From: Fimbriimonadaceae bacterium
GTDB taxonomy: Bacteria > Armatimonadota > Fimbriimonadia > Fimbriimonadales > Fimbriimonadaceae
Direction of reading: 5' to 3'
NCBI GenBank assembly: GCA_019638795.1
Contig: JAHBTB010000001.1
Coordinates: 248,001 to 312,000, forward strand
DNA: 64,000 bases
Position 1 is the stretch's first letter; each line of letters opens with the position of its first letter. Positions 1 to 10,305 of the stretch are shown in pieces. The translations under genes were made by a program, and so were the position numbers. Below the pieces are notes generated by a model that was not told where the DNA came from, did not search any database, and saw only the letters and a program-made list of their open reading frames with translations.

Positions 1-235
1 AGCGGACCTTGTCGATCGGGTCGACGGCCCAAGGAAACCGGTCGTCGGAGTCGCCCATATAGAGCAGGAGCGCGCTGCCGATCTGCTTCAGGTTGCTCAG
101 GCACTGGGTTTTCTTGGCTGCCGCCTTGGCCCGGGCGAAGACCGGGAACAGCAGGGCGGCAAGCAAGGCGATGATCGCGACCACCACCAGGAGTTCGATC
201 ATGGTGAACGCCTTTTGTCCGCGTGACAGTGCCAC
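1..235 (-). CDS. DUF1559-type pseudopilin, partial (C-terminus outside window)
   Basis: The reverse strand encodes 78 visible residues opening with a type IV prepilin signal: a short basic leader, then [16 protein letters not shown] and a hydrophobic helix, followed by [20 protein letters not shown] and a segment ending in [11 protein letters not shown]. This is the start of the DUF1559/H-X9-DG pseudopilin family, inner-membrane prepilins of unknown cargo. Glu5 after the presumed cleavage site is present. The GTG at 233-235 is chosen because it precedes the basic leader and has a TATTCT element 6 nt upstream, as at other leaderless-type starts here. The gene runs off the left edge and is divergent from the LCP gene. 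Confidence 0.85.
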   Translation of the reverse strand, partial: MALSRGQKAFTMIELLVVVAIIALLAALLFPVFARAKAAAKKTQCLSNLKQIGSALLLYMGDSDDRFPWAVDPIDKVR

Positions 236-241
236 GTCACA

Positions 242-247
242 AGAATA
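242..247 (-). promoter_or_regulatory. Leaderless-type -10 element of the pseudopilin
   Basis: On the minus strand this reads TATTCT, ending 6 nt before the GTG start, so transcription would begin at or next to the start codon. No convincing -35 is visible. Confidence 0.4.
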
Positions 248-341
248 CGCCGTGGGAGGGCCGTCGGTGCCGGAAACCATTTCCCTGCCCCGTCCGTTAT
301 GAGGTTCCGAGGCACCGCCCATGGCCCAAGTGGGTCCGGCT

Positions 342-349
342 GGTACTCT
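342..349 (+). promoter_or_regulatory. Candidate -10 element (GGTACTCT) for the LCP gene
   Basis: This matches the GGTANNNT pattern seen before many genes here. It lies 11 nt before the ATG at 361, implying a very short leader. It also supports 361 over the further upstream in-frame ATG. Confidence 0.4.
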
Positions 350-360
350 GGACAGCTTCA

Positions 361-1365
361 ATGCAGCGCGCTTCCAAGCCCGTCAAATGGAAAAAGGTCG
401 TCGGGACGACGTTCTACGTGCTTGGCCTCGTGCTCGTGCTCGCGGTCTTCTCCGTCTTCGCCTGGCTGAAGTCCGGAAGCGTCACCAGCAAGATCGTCAG
501 TAAGGTCTTCACCTTCAACCCGAAGCCGCCTGCCGAGGCCTTCCGGGGTGAGAACGGGCCCCTCGACCACTTGACGGTCCTCGTCCTGGGCTGCGACGAA
601 GACCTGACCACGGGCGGGGCCAAGGTCACCAACGCCAACGCGCGCAGCGACATGATGCTTGTCGCCCGCCTCGATTTCGCCAACAACGAGATCACCGCAT
701 TGTCGGTGCCCCGTGACCTGGAGTTCAACCTCTCGACCTACGACAACAAGGTCCACAAGATGAACGCGTTCCACGCCTACGGCGGCGACGCCCTCACCAC
801 CGAGGCCGTGGAGGCCCTGCTCGGCATCAAGGTGGACCGGACGACCACGATCAACTTTGAGGCGTTCCAGAACATCGTCGACATGCTGGGTGGAGTCACG
901 GTCGACGTCGACAAGGACATGAAGTACACCGACCGGGCCGGCAACTTGTTCATCAACCTCAAGAAGGGCGAGCAAAAGCTGAACGGCTACAAGGCGATGG
1001 GCTTCGTCCGTTTCCGTCACAACGACAGCGACTACGCCCGCCAAGAGAGGCAGAAGCAGTTCCTCGTCGCGATGAAGAACCAGGCCTTGGCCAACTTCTG
1101 GGTCATGCCCGGCGCCCTTGACAAGGCGATGGCCCTGGCCGGCGGCGAGTTCAATGCGGACGAGTTTTCTTCCTTGATCCTCTTCGCCAAGGGGGTCAAG
1201 CCCGCCGACATCCGGATGGGGATGGTGCCCGTCACCGAGAAAGACCGCAGGGTCCGGCTTGACAAATCCAAGCTGAAGGACGCCCTTGTCGCCTTCGACT
1301 TTATCGAGGGCCCCGAGCCGAAGGTCGCCGAAAAGAAGCCGGCCAAGGGGACGCCCCGAGCGTGA
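361..1365 (+). CDS. LytR-CpsA-Psr (LCP) family glycopolymer transferase
   Basis: The 335-residue protein has a basic N-tail, one membrane helix (about 13-36) and an extracytoplasmic LCP domain (about 70-243). Family landmarks are the [11 protein letters not shown] strand, the RSD motif (Arg95, Asp97), SVPRDL (Arg118), and the arginine-rich GFVRFRHND...ARQERQ helix (about 215-230) that binds the polyprenyl pyrophosphate. LCP enzymes attach lipid-linked glycopolymers to peptidoglycan or other acceptors. An ATG exists at 223 in frame, but the added 46 residues lack character and overlap the divergent promoter zone, so 361 is preferred. The stop overlaps the next start by 4 bp, so the two are probably translationally coupled. 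Confidence 0.9.
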   Translation: MQRASKPVKWKKVVGTTFYVLGLVLVLAVFSVFAWLKSGSVTSKIVSKVFTFNPKPPAEAFRGENGPLDHLTVLVLGCDEDLTTGGAKVTNANARSDMMLVARLDFANNEITALSVPRDLEFNLSTYDNKVHKMNAFHAYGGDALTTEAVEALLGIKVDRTTTINFEAFQNIVDMLGGVTVDVDKDMKYTDRAGNLFINLKKGEQKLNGYKAMGFVRFRHNDSDYARQERQKQFLVAMKNQALANFWVMPGALDKAMALAGGEFNADEFSSLILFAKGVKPADIRMGMVPVTEKDRRVRLDKSKLKDALVAFDFIEGPEPKVAEKKPAKGTPRA

Positions 1366-2192
1366 TCCTGGCCACCGAAGCCTACGACCCGGACGCGCCA
1401 GAGGGCTCCAAGCCGCGCGGCTCCGACTACATCAGCGGCAAGGACCTCCGCTGGATCGCCCTGATCCTTGTCGTCCTCGCCGCCCTCGGCTATCCCATCT
1501 ACAACCACATGCGCGAGGACAGCCAGCGCACGATCTGCAAACGGAACCTGAGCGCGATCAGCAAGGCCGTCATCGGCTACGCCGAGGTGTATGACGGCCG
1601 CTACCCCCCTCTCTACGTCGAGGGGGACAACCAGACCCCGTACCTTGACAAGGGCAAGCCGATCGTCTGGGCGAGCACCGTCTCCGCATACATGTCCAGC
1701 TACGGCACGTTCACGTGCCCGGCGGCCAGCAAGGAAGAGGCCACCCACATCCACACCCAGACCAAGGACGGCCCCGGCGAGGCCGATCTGACCTATGGGA
1801 TGTACGGCCCCCTTGCCACCCGCCCTGAACAAGAGGTCGCCCGCCCCGAAAGCACGGTCTTGGTCACCGAGACCGCGAACATGGGGGCGCGCAAGACCTT
1901 CGCGCCGGTCGACTTCCAGAACAGCAAGTCCGAGGTCGTCCCGTTCAACGGCTTTCTCGTCGGGTGGGACAACAGCAACTTCACGTGGGACGAGAAGACC
2001 AAGTACGTGACCCACTTGGCCTTCTATGACACCGCCGACGGCGTCTTCGAAGACGACAAGACCCCCGCCCGGCACGGTCGGACGATCATGTGCCTGTACG
2101 CGGACGGCAGCCTGGGCCGCCTCGTCCCCAGCAACGCGATGGTCACCAACGACGGCGGCGGCGGCCTGTCGGGGCTCTGGGCCTCTCGGTGA
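1362..2192 (+). CDS. DUF1559-like pseudopilin without a prepilin cleavage motif
   Basis: A GTG start overlaps the LCP stop codon by 4 bp. The 276-residue product has a soluble Pro/Gly-containing N-tail of about 28 residues, one membrane helix (about 30-47), then CKRNLSAISKAVIGYAEVYD followed by GRYPP, which matches the post-helix region of DUF1559 pseudopilins. Near the C-terminus, ARHGRTIMCLYADGS corresponds to the H-X9-DG motif. Unlike the 1-235 and 49992 genes, it lacks the FTLIE cleavage signal, so a prepilin peptidase should not process it. It is probably a permanently anchored inner-membrane protein. Its function is unknown; coupling to an LCP enzyme suggests an envelope role. Confidence 0.8.
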   Translation: MILATEAYDPDAPEGSKPRGSDYISGKDLRWIALILVVLAALGYPIYNHMREDSQRTICKRNLSAISKAVIGYAEVYDGRYPPLYVEGDNQTPYLDKGKPIVWASTVSAYMSSYGTFTCPAASKEEATHIHTQTKDGPGEADLTYGMYGPLATRPEQEVARPESTVLVTETANMGARKTFAPVDFQNSKSEVVPFNGFLVGWDNSNFTWDEKTKYVTHLAFYDTADGVFEDDKTPARHGRTIMCLYADGSLGRLVPSNAMVTNDGGGGLSGLWASR

Positions 2193-2235
2193 CACCATGA
2201 ATCCCGGCGACGCCCCCGCACGTTAAAGAGGACAG

Positions 2236-3114
2236 ATGGCGCGGGTCAAGGCGTTCGTCCTCGGTTCTGCCGTGTTGCTTGTCTTCGGGGCGGTCGTCTT
2301 TGCCACCAAGTTCGCCCCCAAGCCGACGGCGCCCAAGGCGCCGGCCGGCCCCCAGGCGGTCAGCCTGCCCAAGGGCACCAAGGTCGAACTGCTCCTTCTT
2401 ACCGCCCTGGACTCCGGCGGGTCGGCGGAGGGCACCGACGTCGAACTGGTCCTCGCCCGCCCGCTCAAGGTGAAGGGAGAGGTCCTTGTCCCGGCCGGCA
2501 CCAAGGCGACGGGGAAGGTGACCCGGTCGCGGGGAGCCAGCGTCTTCTCGGCGTTCAGCAACCAGCCGGCACGGCTCGCGATCGAGGTGACTGGACTCAA
2601 GGCCCCGGACGGCACCGCCGTCAAGCTCTCCGCCTCTGACGACGGCACCTACGAGTTGACCCAAGCGAACACCGCGGGGCGGCGTGACGCCGCCAAAGTC
2701 GACCGGCTGTGGCAGACGCCCGAGGGCCAACAGGTCCTCAAGGACCTCGTCGCCCAGTCCACCGGAACCGCGCCGTCGGGACCGGTGGACTTGAAGCGGC
2801 TTTCCGACGTCCTCGGCCTGCACGACACCCGCGAGGTGGCCGACCGGCTGGAGGCCAAGGGTGACAAGCCCCAGGCCCAGGACACCGTCGCCGGCCTCCT
2901 CCATGGCGACCTCTCCAAACTGACCGGCGTCGACTTGGTCCTCGCCACCAAGGCACTGGGCGAGATCCAGAGCGTCGTCGGCAGTGTCGACGACAAATTG
3001 CGCGGCGTGTTCAAGGGTTCGAACATCCACGCCACCGCCGGAACACCGGTGCCGGCCCGGGTGAAAGAATCAGTCCGCCTCTTCCCGGTCCCCGCCTCCC
3101 CAAGCGCCCCCTAG
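2236..3114 (+). CDS. Membrane-anchored extracytoplasmic protein of unknown function
   Basis: The 292-residue product has an N-terminal helix (about 5-24) serving as signal or anchor, a Pro/Lys/Ala-rich linker, then a beta-rich region containing LPKGTKVELLLLTALDSGG and VLVPAGTKATGKVTRSRG. This pattern recalls extracytoplasmic beta domains such as those of VirB10/TrbI-like and acidobacterial secreted proteins, but I cannot assign a family. The second half is helical and charged. AGAGGA precedes the ATG with good spacing. It lies 43 bp downstream of the pseudopilin and is probably the last gene of the LCP operon. Confidence 0.75.
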   Translation: MARVKAFVLGSAVLLVFGAVVFATKFAPKPTAPKAPAGPQAVSLPKGTKVELLLLTALDSGGSAEGTDVELVLARPLKVKGEVLVPAGTKATGKVTRSRGASVFSAFSNQPARLAIEVTGLKAPDGTAVKLSASDDGTYELTQANTAGRRDAAKVDRLWQTPEGQQVLKDLVAQSTGTAPSGPVDLKRLSDVLGLHDTREVADRLEAKGDKPQAQDTVAGLLHGDLSKLTGVDLVLATKALGEIQSVVGSVDDKLRGVFKGSNIHATAGTPVPARVKESVRLFPVPASPSAP

Positions 3115-3294
3115 GGCCCTTCCCAATACCCTTACTAGGTTTTGCCCGGCAACCATGTTGGCCGGTGTCTGTGCTGGCCGAAGATCATGCCAGGGCTGGA
3201 GGATGCCCTTGGGGATCAACGAAACCGTGGGACGGTCAGGGCGGCCGTTCCCCGGTGGGGTTCCTCCAGAGACGTAGGGCCAAGGAGGGTTCAA

Positions 3295-4053
3295 ATGGAC
3301 TCAGGCATTGAAACGACACAGATCACGGAACTCAAGAATCTGAAGAAGCAACTTCAGTGGTGGCGCTGGAGCCTGCTCGGCGCGACCGTCTTCGTCATCG
3401 CCGCCACCATCGCCACGGTCGATGGTGCCGTCAAGGGCCTCACCCAACAGGGCCCGCGCCAAGAACAGTACATCGCTGAGGTCACGGAAGGACTCAAGAA
3501 CGACGTCGCTCCCGTGGTGCAAGACCTTGTCAATCAGACCGTCGAGGAAGTCAAACCGGAAATCCAGCAGGCCATGAACCATGTTCAGAGCCGCCTGCCG
3601 GAAGTCGCCGAAAAGGCGATGGCCGAGTTTGAGACTCTGCAGTCCAACTTGCCGAAGCGAGGTGAGCACGTCCTCAACGAGACGTTCGTCTCGATGCTGC
3701 GCTCCAAGGAAGCGAAGCTGAAGGAAATGTTCCCTGAGGCGACCGACGAACAGATCGAGCGGTTGTTGAACAACCTGGCCGAGTCGTGCAAGCGCGAAGC
3801 CAGCTTTGCCAACACCGAGCTCTTCGCCAAGCACCAGGAGGCCCTCCAGAGCATCCACCGCAACCTCATGACCATCCATGAGGAGGAGCGGGAGAACCTG
3901 GCCGGGGTGGAGCCGGGCTGGGAGATGGCCGTGCTCGTCTTGGACCTCTTCAAGGAAGACATCCAGAACATGCGCCCCGACCAGCAGAACGTCGGCACCG
4001 GCTTTGAGGCGACGCAGTTCCACAGCGCAAAGAAAGTGAAGGTGAGCAAGTGA
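3295..4053 (+). CDS. Coiled-coil single-pass membrane protein (first of a pair)
   Basis: The ATG at 3295 follows a good Shine-Dalgarno sequence (AAGGAGG, 9 nt upstream), which decides the start over an in-frame ATG at 3142. The 252-residue product has a charged N-tail with a short helix (LKNLKKQLQWWRW), one membrane helix (about 27-45), then about 180 residues of charged amphipathic helix with repeated Glu/Lys/Leu heptad-like spacing. No enzymatic motif is visible. It overlaps the next gene by 4 bp, and both share the layout N-tail, membrane helix, long helical stalk. They probably work as a heteromeric membrane assembly; the function is unknown. The 180 bp upstream holds no ORF. Confidence 0.85.
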   Translation: MDSGIETTQITELKNLKKQLQWWRWSLLGATVFVIAATIATVDGAVKGLTQQGPRQEQYIAEVTEGLKNDVAPVVQDLVNQTVEEVKPEIQQAMNHVQSRLPEVAEKAMAEFETLQSNLPKRGEHVLNETFVSMLRSKEAKLKEMFPEATDEQIERLLNNLAESCKREASFANTELFAKHQEALQSIHRNLMTIHEEERENLAGVEPGWEMAVLVLDLFKEDIQNMRPDQQNVGTGFEATQFHSAKKVKVSK

Positions 4054-5174
4054 GCGACGACATGAACTTCAACGGTGACAACCACGAGAACCACGAGGAC
4101 CGCATGGAAGAGAACCAGTACGAAGAAAGCGCTTACACCGCCCAGGACTACCTGAGCGACGAGCTCGGTGCGACCAAGCGGACCCTGGCCGGGACCCAGG
4201 TCTGGGGCAGCGCGTTTGTGCTTGCCGTCGCCTGCGTCCTCGGCGGCATCGCCAACGGGTTTGCCAGCAACCTGGCCCCGAAGGAAGCGGCCAAGATCAC
4301 CAAGGGCATGATCATGCAGCGGCTCGACGGCCTGCAGGAACAAGCGTCCAACTACCTGAAGGAGCAGATCCCCGGCTACATCGAACAGGCGCCGGAGTGG
4401 GCGATGGCCCAGCTCCCCGAGTATCGGACAAACCTTGAGGACAAGCTGGAGGAGCAGTTCCACAGCTTCGCCACCGAGACTAGTTCGAAGCTCGACACCA
4501 CGTTCGACTCGTTCATCGAGGAAAACGCGGAGGAGTTCAAGACGATCATCTTGGCGGGTCAAGACCCGGCGACGACCGACGAAGTCGCCGCCCACCTGCG
4601 TGACTCGTTCATGGCCTACCTGAGCGAGCCGGGCGAGGACGGTGAGTCGGTCCAGGACAAGTTCGACGAGTCGCTGAAGATGCTTGACGAGATCGAGCAG
4701 AAGACGCACTACCTCGCCTTTGGCAAGGACCTTAACCCGACCGACCAGAAGACCCGCCGCGCGCTGGCCGTCCTGTTCGGCACGATCACCGAGAACGCCG
4801 ACCTGATGCCGATTCCCAGCAAGGAAGACATCCAGGGCGCGATTTCTTCCTACCTGCCTGAGTCGGCTGAGAACACCGCTGAGGGTGGTTCGTCGGAGGG
4901 CGACGACACCCCGGCGGCCTCGGCCCCGGCGTCGGTCCCGGCCCACCGCACGGCGAAGCCGGCCGCCAAGGCTGACGCGCCTCGGTTTCGGTCAACCGAC
5001 CGGCCCGCGGCACCCGCCCGGCCCGCAAAGCCGGCCAAGACCAAACTGACCGCCCCGGTTGTGGTCAATGGTGACCACCGGCCCGCCTCCAGCCAGGTCT
5101 GGAAGGGTACCGCCGCGAAGTCGGCCGTCAAGCCCGAACGGGCCAAGCTGACCCCGCAGAACCGCAACGACTAG
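4050..5174 (+). CDS. Coiled-coil membrane protein with Pro/Ala/Lys-rich tail (second of a pair)
   Basis: A GTG start overlaps the preceding stop by 4 bp. The 374-residue product has a very acidic Asn/Glu-rich N-tail (about 1-35), one membrane helix (about 52-72), a long helical region with repeated LPEY/EQ-type segments (about 80-270), and a low-complexity tail rich in Ala, Pro, Lys and Thr. The tail is basic and disordered, suggesting interaction with an acidic polymer or the cell wall. The layout parallels the preceding gene, pointing to an ancient duplication. A strong hairpin terminator follows. I recognise no family; a scaffold or envelope-spanning role is a guess. Confidence 0.85.
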   Translation: MSDDMNFNGDNHENHEDRMEENQYEESAYTAQDYLSDELGATKRTLAGTQVWGSAFVLAVACVLGGIANGFASNLAPKEAAKITKGMIMQRLDGLQEQASNYLKEQIPGYIEQAPEWAMAQLPEYRTNLEDKLEEQFHSFATETSSKLDTTFDSFIEENAEEFKTIILAGQDPATTDEVAAHLRDSFMAYLSEPGEDGESVQDKFDESLKMLDEIEQKTHYLAFGKDLNPTDQKTRRALAVLFGTITENADLMPIPSKEDIQGAISSYLPESAENTAEGGSSEGDDTPAASAPASVPAHRTAKPAAKADAPRFRSTDRPAAPARPAKPAKTKLTAPVVVNGDHRPASSQVWKGTAAKSAVKPERAKLTPQNRND

Positions 5175-5197
5175 GTCGCCGCGCGGACAAAGCGAAT

Positions 5198-5238
5198 GAC
5201 TCCCCTGCCCCCTCACGGGGCCGGGGAGTCTTCTTGTC
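5198..5238 (+). terminator. Intrinsic terminator after the coiled-coil pair
   Basis: GACTCCCCTGCCCC and GGGGCCGGGGAGTC form a 14-bp stem with one mismatch and a 5-nt loop, followed by the T-rich TTCTTGTCT. It ends the 3295-5174 operon. Confidence 0.8.
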
Positions 5239-5246
5239 TCGGTGCC

Positions 5247-5254
5247 GGTAAGAT
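5247..5254 (+). promoter_or_regulatory. Leaderless-type -10 element (GGTAAGAT)
   Basis: GGTAAGAT ends 9 nt before the ATG at 5264 and directly follows the upstream terminator, so a new transcription unit starts here with little or no leader. Confidence 0.55.
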
Positions 5255-5263
5255 CCCCGCAGG

Positions 5264-5902
5264 ATGCTGGGGAGAGAACCGCGCGGGCCCGAGGGGCACA
5301 CCGGTCGGTCGTGGGCCCGGTCCAAGTTCGGCCTGGAGACCCCCTTGGTCGGTCGGTTCTGGGGCGAGAACAAGCGGTTGGTTTTCGCGCCCCCGCTCTG
5401 GTACGACTGGCTTGTCCTGGCTTGCGTCGTCGGTGGGTTCGGCGCCTTTCTCGGCGGGTTCTTGGGGTTCAGCGACGGCTACTGGGGCAACGTCGGCGCG
5501 TTCGTGGGCTTCGCTGGCGTGTGGGGCGCCCTGAGCAGCGAGCGGATGACGATCGACCTGCGCCAACGCACCTACTGGCGGCGCGAAGGCCAGGGCCCCT
5601 TCAAGCGGATGACGAGGGGGTCACTAGACCAGATCGACGCGGTCGTCTCGCAGGCCCACGAGTTTCCCGTTCCGACCCTGGGCGGCCGCCTTGTCATCTA
5701 CCGCACCGTCCTCTTCTGGAAAGGGGCCCGGGAGCCCCTCTTTGTCGCCGAAAGGAAGGAAGCGACCATCCCCTACGGGGCCCCGATCAACGCGGGCGCC
5801 CACCATGTCCTTGCCAAAGGGGCGCGGTACGCCCAAGAGATGAAGCTCCCCTTTTATGACAACACCCACTTCCACACCGCCGACCCGATCCTGCCTTTCT
5901 AG
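5264..5902 (+). CDS. Hypothetical membrane protein with two N-terminal helices
   Basis: The 212-residue product has about 45 soluble residues containing FGLETPLVGRFWGENKR, then two adjacent membrane helices (about 47-90) rich in Gly and Phe, then a soluble domain with RMTIDLRQRTYWRREGQGPF and a second strand-rich section to the end. The pattern of two helices followed by a small beta domain resembles bacterial PH-like or YdbS-type membrane proteins, but the match is too weak to name. The start is set by the adjacent GGTAAGAT element. No functional partner is evident. Confidence 0.75.
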   Translation: MLGREPRGPEGHTGRSWARSKFGLETPLVGRFWGENKRLVFAPPLWYDWLVLACVVGGFGAFLGGFLGFSDGYWGNVGAFVGFAGVWGALSSERMTIDLRQRTYWRREGQGPFKRMTRGSLDQIDAVVSQAHEFPVPTLGGRLVIYRTVLFWKGAREPLFVAERKEATIPYGAPINAGAHHVLAKGARYAQEMKLPFYDNTHFHTADPILPF

Positions 5903-5949
5903 ACCCTGCCCGGCCCGCCCTCGACGGCATCGGTCAAAATGAGTCCACG

Positions 5950-6114
5950 ATGGGTCGCGGGATAGGATTCTTGATCGTCGGATTGACCGCAGGGTTTGTG
6001 CTCGGCACACTGGTCAGCCGCGTCGAGGCCGAGCAGAAAGAGCACGAGGCCGAAGACCTTGCCGACGACCTCGCCGCCCGTCTCGCCCAACTGGAAGAGA
6101 CCGCCGCGAAGTGA
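5950..6114 (+). CDS. Small membrane-anchored coiled-coil protein (54 aa)
   Basis: This short reading frame begins MGRGIGFLIVGLTAGFVLG, a single membrane helix, and continues as a charged helix rich in Glu, Ala and Asp ending in ARLAQLEETAAK. The hydrophobic segment followed by a regular heptad-like helix is characteristic of YtxH-like small membrane proteins. Third codon positions are strongly G/C, as in neighbouring genes. CAAAAT at 5935-5940 could be a -10, 9 nt upstream. Function unknown. Confidence 0.6.
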   Translation: MGRGIGFLIVGLTAGFVLGTLVSRVEAEQKEHEAEDLADDLAARLAQLEETAAK

Positions 6115-6122
6115 TGTAGACT
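6115..6122 (+). promoter_or_regulatory. Leaderless-type -10 element (TGTAGACT)
   Basis: TGTAGACT ends exactly 6 nt before the cyclophilin ATG at 6129, so the transcript should start at the A of the start codon. No Shine-Dalgarno sequence is present. Confidence 0.5.
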
Positions 6123-6128
6123 CGCGGC

Positions 6129-6662
6129 ATGCTCACTTGGGCGGCCGCCGCTTTGACCATCGCCGTCGCCAACCCGCGCGTCGAGTTCCTCGTCCAAGAC
6201 CGCGGCCGTTTCACCATGGAGCTCTTTGCCGACCAAGCTCCCAAGACCGCGGCCCACGTCCTGGAAATCACGGAGAAAGGCTTCTTCAACGGCATCCTTT
6301 TGCACCGTCGCGTCGAAGGCTTCGTCCTCCAGTCGGGCGACAGCAAGTCGCGGGGCTGGTTCCCCGAAGACGCCGCCGCCCGTCCCGGCCTGATGTCGGC
6401 CACTCAGGGGCTGGGTGACGGCGGGAGCGGCCAGACCGTGCCCTTCGAAAAGGGGGCCGGACACCACGCCCGGGGCACGGTGGGCATGGCCCTCGAGTCA
6501 CCCGGCGACAACTCGGGCGACAGCCAATGGTTCATCAACCTGGCCGAGAACACGCGCCTTGACGGCAAGTACTGCGTCTTCGGCAAGGTCGTCAAAGGGA
6601 TGGACGTGGTCGACAAGGCCAAGCGAGGCGACCTCATCGTCTGGGCCCGCGTCGTCAAGTGA
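6129..6662 (+). CDS. Cyclophilin-type peptidyl-prolyl cis-trans isomerase
   Basis: The 177-residue protein is essentially one cyclophilin domain. Landmarks are FTMELFADQAPKTAAHVLEI, the FFNGILLHRRVEGFVLQSGD strand with the catalytic Arg, GTVGMALESPGDNSGDSQWF around the active site, and YCVFGKVVKGMDVVDKA near the end. Cyclophilins catalyse prolyl cis-trans isomerisation during folding. A short hydrophobic N-terminus (LTWAAAALTIAVANP) could be a signal peptide, which would place it in the periplasm. An insertion between the core strands (residues 80-112, including SATQGLGDGGSG) is larger than in minimal cyclophilins. The start is fixed by the leaderless-type element. Confidence 0.92.
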   Translation: MLTWAAAALTIAVANPRVEFLVQDRGRFTMELFADQAPKTAAHVLEITEKGFFNGILLHRRVEGFVLQSGDSKSRGWFPEDAAARPGLMSATQGLGDGGSGQTVPFEKGAGHHARGTVGMALESPGDNSGDSQWFINLAENTRLDGKYCVFGKVVKGMDVVDKAKRGDLIVWARVVK

Positions 6663-7017
6663 CGGTGACGCCCCGACCCGGTGGCACCAATCCGTTTCAC
6701 GCGTTGCAAACTAGTAGACATTTGTGCCAGACTCTCCATGCCGCACCGCCTCGGTGAAGGCACCAGTTACCCCCATCCGGGAGTAGAACAAGTGGAAAAA
6801 GAAAATCGCGGGCAACCGCATCATCTTGTGTATTCTCGTCGTCTCGAACACAAGATGGCGCGGCTCCTGGGACAGCGGCCGCGTCACACGCCTGACCATT
6901 GACGGTCAAGGTGGCGAGGGCGGTGCCGACCTGGCGCCCGGCTTTTCCCCATAGGGCGAGGCGGGCCACGGCGTCTCCGGGCCACCCGTGACAAGAGGGC
7001 CAAGGAAGGAATTGCAG
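6663..7017 (+). other. 355-bp leader/intergenic region upstream of nrdA
   Basis: No convincing ORF lies here on either strand. It contains a perfect 10-bp inverted repeat at 6822-6857 and several shorter repeats (for example TTGACGGTCAA at 6899-6909). It ends with the nrdA ribosome binding site AAGGAAGGA. No cobalamin-riboswitch B12 box or clean NrdR box is recognisable by eye. It is the longest non-coding stretch in the window and a likely site of nrdA control. Confidence 0.6.
6822..6857. repeat. Perfect 10-bp inverted repeat in the nrdA leader
   Basis: CATCTTGTGT (6822-6831) and ACACAAGATG (6848-6857) are exact reverse complements separated by 16 nt. The TTGTGT/ACACAA arms resemble halves of an NrdR-type box but are spaced too widely for one standard site. 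It could be an RNA hairpin or a two-half-site operator. Confidence 0.6.
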
Positions 7018-10286
<3,269 letters not shown>

Positions 10287-10287
<1 letters not shown>

Positions 10288-10305
10288 CCTGACCTCAGGT
10301 CAGGC
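10287..10305. terminator. Short hairpin between nrdA and the GH127 gene
   Basis: GCCTGACC and GGTCAGGC form an 8-bp stem with a 3-nt loop exactly between two convergent stop codons. There is no T-tract, so intrinsic termination is uncertain. Confidence 0.45.

Noticed and set aside
1032-2198. Minus-strand frame over the pseudopilin gene
   Set aside because: It is a shadow of the plus-strand genes with low-complexity Val/Asp/Gly/Arg composition.
6700-6960. Cobalamin riboswitch or NrdR box upstream of nrdA
   Set aside because: No B12-box-like sequence and no 16-bp NrdR palindrome could be found; only a widely spaced inverted repeat is left.
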